Shown piece after piece: positions 56,513 through 64,000 of a stretch of 64,000 bases of DNA. Every line of letters starts with the position of its first letter. The first letter of the stretch is position 1. Under the pieces are notes generated by a model. That model saw only the letters and a list, made by a program, of their open reading frames with translations, was not told where the DNA came from and searched no databases. The translations under genes and the position numbers were made by a program. This stretch comes from Rhodoferax sp. AJA081-3 (GTDB lineage: Bacteria > Pseudomonadota > Gammaproteobacteria > Burkholderiales > Burkholderiaceae_C): positions 310,001 to 374,000 of the forward strand of contig NZ_CP059068.1 in assembly GCF_017798165.1 (NCBI RefSeq). The letters run 5' to 3'.

Positions 56513-57361
56513 TTGCACCACCGGTTGGGTCTGCGTTCCTAGTCCATCAATCCCCAGGTGCATGGTCTGGCCGGCGCGCAGGTAGACCGGCGGCTTTTGT
56601 CCCATGCCGACACCCGGCGGAGTACCGGTGGAGATCACGTCGCCGCTCTGCAAACTCATGAAGCGGCTCAGGTAGCTGATCAGGAAGGGCACCTGGTAGA
56701 CCATGGTGGCGGTGGACCCGTTTTGGTAGCGCTTGCCATCCACCTCCAGCCACATGCCCAGCGCTTGCGGGTTGGGCACCTCATCGGCGGTGACCAACCA
56801 GGGTCCCAGGGGGCCGAAGGTGTCACAACCCTTGCCCTTGTCCCAGGTGCCGCTGCGCTCCAGCTGGTATTCGCGTTCGGACACGTCATTGACGATGCAG
56901 TAGCCCGCCACATGGGCCATCGCATCAGCCTCGCTGATGTAGCGGCCGCCCTGGCCTATGACCACACCGAGCTCGACCTCCCAGTCCGTCTTGGTGGAGC
57001 CGCGGGGGATCTGCACCGCGTCATCCGGGCCGCAGATGGCGCTGGTCCATTTGTTGAACACCACCGGCTCGGGCGGCACCTGCATACCGGCCTCGGTGGC
57101 GTGGTCGGAGTAGTTCAGGCCAATACAAATCAGCTTGCCGGTGTGTGCCACGCAGGGGCCCAGGCGCAGGTCTTGTTGGGGGATGCCGGGTACCAGGGGC
57201 AGGGTGTTGGTGTCCAGCGCCTGCAGCCTGGCCAGTTGCGCGGGCAAGAGCGCGTCGCCCGCCAGATCACTTATCACGGCGGAGAGGTCGCGTACGCGGC
57301 CTGCTGCGTCCAGTACACCGGGTTTCTCAAAGCCGACAGGGCCGTAGCGCAGGAGTTTCAT
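56507..57361 (-). CDS. Fumarylacetoacetate hydrolase-family protein
   Basis: The 284-residue cytosolic enzyme has the FAH fold: ICIGLNYSDHATEAG, FNKWTSAICGPDDAVQIP, then the metal ligands in TKTDWEVELGVVIG and NDVSERE, and a C-terminal GDVISTGTPPGVG. Members split C-C bonds of acylpyruvates or hydrate 2-oxo-pentenoates; ureidoglycolate-lyase-type annotations are common, but the substrate cannot be read from sequence. The start ATG at 57359-57361 lies after a strong terminator. Its stop lies inside the arm of an inverted repeat. Confidence 0.9.
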   Translation of the reverse strand: MKLLRYGPVGFEKPGVLDAAGRVRDLSAVISDLAGDALLPAQLARLQALDTNTLPLVPGIPQQDLRLGPCVAHTGKLICIGLNYSDHATEAGMQVPPEPVVFNKWTSAICGPDDAVQIPRGSTKTDWEVELGVVIGQGGRYISEADAMAHVAGYCIVNDVSEREYQLERSGTWDKGKGCDTFGPLGPWLVTADEVPNPQALGMWLEVDGKRYQNGSTATMVYQVPFLISYLSRFMSLQSGDVISTGTPPGVGMGQKPPVYLRAGQTMHLGIDGLGTQTQPVVQA

Positions 57362-57404
57362 ACAGGTGTTGTTCCGAAAAAATGAAAAGTGGCAAACACA
57401 AAGC

Positions 57405-57430
57405 AAAAACGCGGCCGGGGCCGCGTTTTT
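57405..57430. terminator. Bidirectional terminator after ppiC
   Basis: Perfect 12-bp arms AAAAACGCGGCC (57405-57416) and GGCCGCGTTTTT (57419-57430). Being symmetric it can stop transcription both ways; it lies 28 nt past the PpiC-type gene and before the FAH-family gene. Confidence 0.92.
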
Positions 57431-57457
57431 GTACTGAAGCGTTACCGCAACCGGGTT

Positions 57458-58243
57458 TTACTCGATCTTGGCCTTGGCGCGCAGTTCTTCCTGGAACTTG
57501 GCAATCTTCTGCTGTTGCAGTTGCTGGCCGATCTGTGGCTTCACGTCTTCGAACTTGGGCAACTGGGCATCACGGATGTCGTCCAAACGGATGATGTGGT
57601 AGCCGAACTGGGTCTTGACGGGTGTGTCGGTCATCTTGCCTTTGGTCAGAGCAGACAGGGCTTCCGAGAATTCCTTCACGTAGTTGCTGGGGTTGGCCCA
57701 ATCCAGGTCACCACCCTTGGCGCCCGAACCTGGGTCCTTGGAGTCTTTCTTGGCGATTTCGTCAAACTTGGCGCCTTTTTTGATGCGCGCGATGATGGCG
57801 CGGGCCTGGTCTTCGGTTTCCACCAGGATGTGGCGGGCCTTGAATTCCTTGCCAGAGTTTTGGGCGGCAAACTTGTCGTACTCGGCCTTCATCTCTTCGT
57901 CGGTGACGGGGTTCTTCTTCTGGAAGTCGCCGAACAGTTCGCGGATCAGGATGGCCTGGCGGGCCAGTTCGATCTGGGTCTTGAAGTCTTCAGTGGCATC
58001 CAGGCCGCGGTACTGGGCTTCCTGCATGAAGATTTCACGGGCGACGACTTCGTCTTTCAACTGACCGGCCATTTCGGGGGTCACGGGGCGGCCGGAGCGC
58101 TTCATTTGCTCTGCCAGCGCATCGACGCGGGCCTTGGGGATGGCCTTGCCATTCACGATGGCCACATTCTGGGCCATGGCCGCAGGCGCCAGTGCTGCCA
58201 GCAGGGTGGCAGTCGCGAATGCGGACAAAATTTGCTTCTTCAT
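57458..58243 (-). CDS. Periplasmic PpiC/parvulin-type peptidyl-prolyl isomerase
   Basis: Exported folding factor of 261 aa. The ATG at 58241-58243 behind AAGGAAAT gives a Sec signal (MKKQILSAFATATLLAALAP, cleavage at AMA/Q). A SurA-like N-terminal helical part (residues about 25-130) is followed by the parvulin domain: FKARHILVETEDQARAIIAR, then DSKDPGSGAKGGDLDW and TQFGYHIIRLDDIRD. A charged Gln-rich helix ends the protein. It lies after bolA on the same strand, an arrangement common in Burkholderiales. Confidence 0.93.
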   Translation of the reverse strand: MKKQILSAFATATLLAALAPAAMAQNVAIVNGKAIPKARVDALAEQMKRSGRPVTPEMAGQLKDEVVAREIFMQEAQYRGLDATEDFKTQIELARQAILIRELFGDFQKKNPVTDEEMKAEYDKFAAQNSGKEFKARHILVETEDQARAIIARIKKGAKFDEIAKKDSKDPGSGAKGGDLDWANPSNYVKEFSEALSALTKGKMTDTPVKTQFGYHIIRLDDIRDAQLPKFEDVKPQIGQQLQQQKIAKFQEELRAKAKIE

Positions 58244-58297
58244 GCGATTTCCTTCAGGGATACAAATCAAAACAAGGGGTGCCAAAAATGGCGAGTG

Positions 58298-58600
58298 TCA
58301 AACGGGAGTGGTGTTTGGCGGATTTTCAGTCTCAATGGCCAGGGCATGCAGGCCCTGGGCAATGAAATCTTGCAGCGCATCATACACAAGCCGGTGGCAG
58401 GCCACCCGGCTCTTGCCTGTAAACACGTGTGAAGCGATGCGAACCCGGAAGTGGGTGCCAAAGCCGGTGTCGTTGGCGCCCACGTGTCCGGCGTGCTGGT
58501 AACTCTCGTCCAGCACCTCCAGCCGGGTGGGGGCCAGCCGCTCGCGCAGGCGGGTTTCCAACTGGGCGACGCTGGGGCCGGTACCGATGGCGTGGCTCAC
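58298..58600 (-). CDS. bolA: BolA-family protein
   Basis: The 100-residue protein has the BolA fold: [19 protein letters not shown], the conserved [20 protein letters not shown] (invariant His in the C-terminal half) and a short acidic tail. BolA proteins pair with monothiol glutaredoxins and influence FeS handling and cell shape. The start overlaps the yciB stop by four bases (ATGA). Confidence 0.92.
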   Translation of the reverse strand: MSHAIGTGPSVAQLETRLRERLAPTRLEVLDESYQHAGHVGANDTGFGTHFRVRIASHVFTGKSRVACHRLVYDALQDFIAQGLHALAIETENPPNTTPV

Positions 58601-59160
58601 GGTGTGCCTTCTTTTTCGGCTACCTTGTCGGCATCGTCACCCTGGATGTGGGGGGCGATATAGATGCCCTGGCCTACCAGGAAAACGAGTGGGAAGGCGT
58701 AACCCCAGAGCTTGAAGCTTACCCAGGCCTCGGTGCTGAAGTTCAGCACCACATAACTGTTGATAGCCGCCATGAAGGCGGTATAGACCACCCAGGCCAC
58801 GTTGAGGCGGTGCCAGACGGCGTCGGGCAGCTCTAACTGGCTACCCAGCAGCAGTTTGAGGAAGTTCTTGTGGAAAGCCCAGATGGCGATGGCCAGCGCA
58901 ATGGACATGGCCGCGTACAACACCGTGGGTTTCCATTTGATAAACCGGTCGTCCTGCAGCACCAGGGTCAACGTGCCGAACAGCAAAATCAGCACCAGGG
59001 TGATCTTGTGCATGGCCTGCAATTTGCGGTCTATGCCGTAGATCAGTGCCATCTGCAGCACGGTGGCGCCCATCAGCACGGCGGTACCTACATAGATGTC
59101 GTAGACCTTGTAGGCGCCAAAAAAGAGCAGGATGGGGAAGAAGTCGATCAGGATTTTCAT
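58597..59160 (-). CDS. yciB: Inner membrane septation protein A family (YciB)
   Basis: The 187-residue membrane protein has about five helices. [20 protein letters not shown] and the central [20 protein letters not shown], then NVAWV, match the IspZ/YciB family, which affects cell envelope and division. The start is the ATG at 59158-59160 within the end of msrB (ATGA); it is also coupled to bolA, so msrB-yciB-bolA form a translationally linked chain. Confidence 0.93.
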   Translation of the reverse strand: MKILIDFFPILLFFGAYKVYDIYVGTAVLMGATVLQMALIYGIDRKLQAMHKITLVLILLFGTLTLVLQDDRFIKWKPTVLYAAMSIALAIAIWAFHKNFLKLLLGSQLELPDAVWHRLNVAWVVYTAFMAAINSYVVLNFSTEAWVSFKLWGYAFPLVFLVGQGIYIAPHIQGDDADKVAEKEGTP

Positions 59161-59567
59161 GCAGGGTTGAAGTGTAACGAGGCGGAGTTCATGCAATAAC
59201 GCAGGCCGGTGTCGGTAGGGCCGTCCTCAAACAAATGGCCCAGGTGGGCGCCGCAGTGGCCACACAGGGCCTCGGTGCGAAGCATGCCGTGCGAGCGGTC
59301 CGAGCGGGTGGCCACGGCGCCGTCGGCAATCGCCTTGTCAAAGCTGGGCCAGCCGCAACCGGCGTCGAACTTGGTGTCGGAGGTGAACAGCGGTTTGTCG
59401 CAGCAGATGCAGTGGTAGCTGCCATCCTTGTAGTTGTCGGCATATTTGCCGGTGAAGGGGCGCTCGGTGGCGGCGTGGCGGGTGACTTCAAAGGCCACGG
59501 GCTCGGCCCCCTTGGCCTTGAGCAGGGCTTTCCATTCGTCGTCGGTTTTGGTGATGGGGTAGGTCAT
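59157..59567 (-). CDS. msrB: Peptide-methionine (R)-S-oxide reductase
   Basis: The 136-residue enzyme repairs oxidised methionine. Zinc cysteines are in CICC and CGHCG, and the catalytic Cys is in RYCMNSASL near the C-terminus. The start ATG at 59565-59567 follows AAGGAGAA. It sits 49 bp downstream of selO, itself a redox-linked enzyme, so the operon has an oxidative-stress flavour. Confidence 0.95.
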   Translation of the reverse strand: MTYPITKTDDEWKALLKAKGAEPVAFEVTRHAATERPFTGKYADNYKDGSYHCICCDKPLFTSDTKFDAGCGWPSFDKAIADGAVATRSDRSHGMLRTEALCGHCGAHLGHLFEDGPTDTGLRYCMNSASLHFNPA

Positions 59568-59616
59568 GGGGTGGTTCTCCTTGGATGGGAGTAAGAGGAA
59601 CAAAGTGCATCAGGGG

Positions 59617-61137
<1,521 letters not shown>

Positions 61138-61207
61138 AGGGCTCTATTGTCCCGCAGGGGCGCCAAACCCCGCCCGGGCAAGGACAAGCCATAGTGCAGG
61201 GCGTCTG

Positions 61208-61885
61208 TCAGGCGTCCAGCAGCCGTGTCAGCGCGGTGTCGTCCAGAATCTTGATGCGGTTCATAGACAAGCTGATCACACCCTGCTCCTGCATCACATT
61301 GAGCACCCGGTTGGCCGTTTGGCGGGACATGCCGGCCAGACTGGCGAGCTCGTCCTGTGTCAGGTCCAACTGGCGGGTGCGGCTCCAGAACAGGCGGCTC
61401 AGCGACAGGGCGATGCGTTGCTCGGGGCTGCGCGTGCGCCCGGCTTCGATCATGGCCATGGATTGGGACAGGCGCAGGTTCAGGCCCGACACCAGGCATT
61501 GGTTAAACGCGAGGCTGGTGGCCTGCAGGTGCCGGAAGTTGGCCAGGGGCAGGCACAACAATTCGCTGTCACGCAGGGCCACCACCTGGTAGCGGCGGAC
61601 TTCATCCTTTAACGCCGAGCCTTCGCCAAACCATTCTCCTGCTGCCACACCCAGAAAGTCGGAGCGACGCCCAACGTGAGCAGGCGCGGAAATGATGACC
61701 AGGCCGCGCAACACGCCATACCAGCCCTGAGTGCGTTCGTTGGCTTGCAGCAGTGTCTGACCACGCTCTGCAGTCAGCGTGAAAACTTCGGTTTCTATGG
61801 TGTCCTGTTGTTCGAGTGGTAGGGCCTTGAACCAGGTCTGGGCTTGAAGAAAGTTGCGGGCTGGACTCAGAGTGGTGGGGAACAT
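61208..61885 (-). CDS. Crp/Fnr-family transcriptional regulator
   Basis: The 225-residue protein has a cyclic-nucleotide-binding-like barrel (GVLRGLVIISAPAHVGRRSD, GEGSALKDEVRRYQVVAL) and a C-terminal winged helix (LDLTQDELASLAGMSRQTAN, then RVLNVMQEQGVI). FNR-type N-terminal cysteines are absent, so it is not an oxygen sensor of that kind. The gene starts 6 bp after the AraC gene, so the two regulators are co-transcribed. Confidence 0.9.
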   Translation of the reverse strand: MFPTTLSPARNFLQAQTWFKALPLEQQDTIETEVFTLTAERGQTLLQANERTQGWYGVLRGLVIISAPAHVGRRSDFLGVAAGEWFGEGSALKDEVRRYQVVALRDSELLCLPLANFRHLQATSLAFNQCLVSGLNLRLSQSMAMIEAGRTRSPEQRIALSLSRLFWSRTRQLDLTQDELASLAGMSRQTANRVLNVMQEQGVISLSMNRIKILDDTALTRLLDA

Positions 61886-61891
61886 GCTTAT

Positions 61892-62935
61892 CTAGTGCAT
61901 TGCCAGCGCAGATGCGCCGGTATTGGTGGTCAGTGCCCTGCGGTATTCACCGGGCGGCACACCAAACCAGCGTTTGCAAGCACGGAAGAAATTGCTCTGG
62001 TCGCCGAACCCCAACAGGTCTGCCATGGCAGACAGCGGCAGTTTGTCTTGCGCCAGGTACTTGCGTGCCAACTCGCTGCGAACCTCGTCGAGCAGTTGCT
62101 GGTACGACGTGCCCTCGGCGCGCAGGCGGCGTTGCAGTGTTCGGTCGGTGAGTGCCAGCAAGGCGGCTATATCTTCGCGGCGCGGCTCACCCTGGCCCAG
62201 GCGCTGCATGACGTGTTCACGCACCTTGTTGCTGACGGTGGTGCTGCCCAGGTGGCTGAGCTGTTCATCCATGATGCGTTCATGCAGGGCCAGCATGGCG
62301 GGGCTGCGCGAGGGCAGGGGGGTTGCCAGATCGGTGCCGGCCAGCAGCAGGCGTGTTACGGGCTGCCCAAAACGCAGCGGGCAGTCAAACGCCTTACGGT
62401 AGGGCAACTCACATTCCGGTTGCGGAAAGATGAACTCGGCCGCCAATGGGCGCACATCGCGGCGTGTCAGCCAACTGCACAGGATCTGCAAGGTAAGGAT
62501 GGCGTGCTCCTGGCGCTGCCGGGGCAGGCGCAAGGTGTTGCCGATGTGGCCGATGACGAGCCAGCTGTGTGGGCCAGCGTGGACGTCGTCCACGAGCTCA
62601 ATGGTCGTGGCATCGGATATCAGGGCCAGGTACCGCGACAGGCTTTCCAGGCCACTGCGCAGGTCGGGGCTGGACATCATGGCATGGCCCACCACATCGA
62701 AATTCACAAAACGCGCCACCAGCTCGCGGTCTATGCCCAGAGCCGGATTGCCCGATGCCTGGATCGCTAGGTCCCACAGGCGAATCACGGCATCGGCGCC
62801 AACACGGGCTCCGGCTTGATCAAGTGCACTGCTGTCGATGCCGGCTCCCAGCATCAGGCGCTGCACATCCAGCCCCTGAGACGCAAACATATCCAGAACG
62901 CCCTTGATCCAAGTTGAAGAACTGGTTCGGTTCAT
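61892..62935 (-). CDS. AraC-family transcriptional regulator with arabinose-binding-like N-terminus
   Basis: The 347-residue protein has an OruR/ArgR-like N-terminal domain (PF12625 type, residues about 15-200) and a C-terminal double HTH (REDIAALLALTDRTLQRRLR, then PLSAMADLLGFGDQSNFFRA, ending in FGVPPGEYRR). It is divergent from the esterase lipoprotein gene across a 169-bp gap, so that gene is a natural candidate target. I see no clear operator in the gap. Confidence 0.92.
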   Translation of the reverse strand: MNRTSSSTWIKGVLDMFASQGLDVQRLMLGAGIDSSALDQAGARVGADAVIRLWDLAIQASGNPALGIDRELVARFVNFDVVGHAMMSSPDLRSGLESLSRYLALISDATTIELVDDVHAGPHSWLVIGHIGNTLRLPRQRQEHAILTLQILCSWLTRRDVRPLAAEFIFPQPECELPYRKAFDCPLRFGQPVTRLLLAGTDLATPLPSRSPAMLALHERIMDEQLSHLGSTTVSNKVREHVMQRLGQGEPRREDIAALLALTDRTLQRRLRAEGTSYQQLLDEVRSELARKYLAQDKLPLSAMADLLGFGDQSNFFRACKRWFGVPPGEYRRALTTNTGASALAMH

Positions 62936-63104
62936 TGAAAAAATGGCTCTCCAAAGTCACTAGATTGGATGCGTTGGGACAGTAATTTCACCAGACACGA
63001 TTTTTAGAATTCTTGCACCGCACCAAGGCCATGCGAGCGGGCAATTTCAATGGATTTTGCGCCAGTTTGCAAGCTGCGGCTTACCCTATAAGGAGACAAA
63101 GAGA

Positions 63105-64000
63105 ATGAAAGTAGCAAGCAGAATTCTGTGGGCACCGTGTGTGGCCATTGCAGCGTTGGTGGGTGCCTGTGGCGGCACAGGCAATGGGGTGGACCCGGCG
63201 CTGAGCCGCAGCACCAGCTACGGTGTTGTTGTGGGTAGTGACGACGCAGCGGGCTCTGGGACCTACGCCTGGAAAGGCATTCCCTTTGCCAAGGCCCCCG
63301 TGGGTGCGCTGCGCTGGAAAGCCCCGGTGGAGCCCGATGCATGGCAGGGCCAGCTGGTCACCAAGGCCTTTGGCAACGCCTGTCTGCAAAATGGCCGCAT
63401 CTACGGCCCGGGTGCCAACAACCGCTACGACAGCACAATTGCCAGCACGCTCAATACCCCGGTGGGGCATGAGGACTGTTTGACGCTCAACGTCTGGCGG
63501 CCCGCCAATGACAGCGCCAACTTGCCGGTCATCGTGTTTGTTTATGGCGGCAGCAATATTTCGGGCTACACGGCGGACCCGGTGTACGACGGTGCAGCCC
63601 TGGCAAAAGCCGCCAATGCGGTGGTGGTAACGACCAACTACCGGCTGGGCATTTTGGGCTTCATGAACCTGCCGCAGTTGAAGACCGGTACCGATGCCGC
63701 ATCGGACTCTGGCAATTTTGCGTTGCTGGACATTGTGCAAGCGCTGAAGTTTGTGAAGAAAAATGCAGCCGCCTTTGGCGGTGCGGCAGACAACGTGACC
63801 CTGATGGGACAGTCGGCAGGCGCCATCAATACCTGGGCGCTGATGGCGTCGCCATTGGCGGCAGGCTTGTTCCATAAAGTTGTACCCATCAGCGGTGGTA
63901 TTTCACTGGCCAGCAATTTGCCAGCCGGCATGTTGCCCACACTGAACCCCGCGAGCACCTATTTGGCGCAGGGCAATGGTCTATTGGTCAAATTGCTGGT
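63105..64000 (+). CDS. Type-B carboxylesterase, lipoprotein, partial (runs off the window)
   Basis: First 298 residues of an exported esterase. The start ATG at 63105 lies behind AAGGAGA. A signal with a lipobox (VGAC, Cys 22) predicts lipid anchoring. The core has GIPFAKAPVGALRWKAP, EDCLTLNVWRP, the oxyanion segment VFVYGGSNISG (Tyr where most relatives have His) and the nucleophile GQSAGAI (Gln for the usual Glu). It is probably an extracytoplasmic esterase under control of the divergent AraC regulator. The C-terminal Glu and His of the triad lie outside the window. Confidence 0.9.
   Translation, partial: MKVASRILWAPCVAIAALVGACGGTGNGVDPALSRSTSYGVVVGSDDAAGSGTYAWKGIPFAKAPVGALRWKAPVEPDAWQGQLVTKAFGNACLQNGRIYGPGANNRYDSTIASTLNTPVGHEDCLTLNVWRPANDSANLPVIVFVYGGSNISGYTADPVYDGAALAKAANAVVVTTNYRLGILGFMNLPQLKTGTDAASDSGNFALLDIVQALKFVKKNAAAFGGAADNVTLMGQSAGAINTWALMASPLAAGLFHKVVPISGGISLASNLPAGMLPTLNPASTYLAQGNGLLVKLL

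Overview
The window is about 64 kb of dense, GC-rich bacterial chromosome with short intergenic gaps. The gene set fits a betaproteobacterium of the Burkholderiales, most likely a Comamonadaceae member close to Rhodoferax, Polaromonas or Acidovorax. That placement is an inference from gene content (aotJQMOP order, ABC-type glycerol uptake, yciB-bolA-ppiC order, many GGDEF/EAL/MCP sensors) and from a dispersed repeat; no marker gene was searched. I see no tRNA, rRNA, CRISPR array or prophage, and no gap above about 300 bp without a gene.

Layout. 0-4 kb: the 5' part of moaA, then a K+-independent membrane pyrophosphatase (hppA) divergent from the soluble pyrophosphatase ppa, then an orphan cheW. 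4-12 kb: neutral-lipid and fatty-acid genes (wax ester synthase/DGAT, a PF10118-type diiron protein, a lipase, fadJ, fadA, an acyl-CoA dehydrogenase). 12-22 kb: glycerol genes, with glpR-glpK on one strand and a seven-gene ABC-uptake and glpD set on the other. Together the 4-22 kb block could make, break down and burn storage lipid or scavenged glycerides. 22-27 kb: a sensory operon of MCP, FIST protein and soluble histidine kinase. 27-30 kb: a PadR-controlled 2,4-dienoyl-CoA reductase with two clear operators. 30-39 kb: c-di-GMP enzymes, small exported proteins, an inactivated IS30-family element, a ParB-like orphan and an acyltransferase. 40-44 kb: an aotJQMOP-type basic amino acid transporter. 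44-57 kb: YgiQ-type radical SAM protein, hydrolases and regulators, an exonuclease, a MOSC protein, a lipoprotein resembling EF-Tu domain 3, and an RlhA-type U32 protein. 57-62 kb: FAH-family hydrolase, ppiC, bolA, yciB, msrB, selO, then tandem Crp/Fnr and AraC regulators. The window ends inside a type-B carboxylesterase lipoprotein.

The most unusual signal is a family of ten dispersed copies of a 49-nt element: RCTAY, a short hairpin ending AGC, a variable 17-nt spacer, then a core close to CGGGGGCTAGAGGCC. All ten copies have exactly the same internal spacing although the spacer sequence varies. Four lie in frame inside conserved genes (hppA, ygiQ-type, rlhA-type, selO), four lie at or over the stop codon of a gene, and two lie directly upstream of a start codon. 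Other points of interest are a possible SD-switching leader of hppA, a 31-bp-arm inverted repeat upstream of the U32 gene, and the EF-Tu-like lipoprotein.
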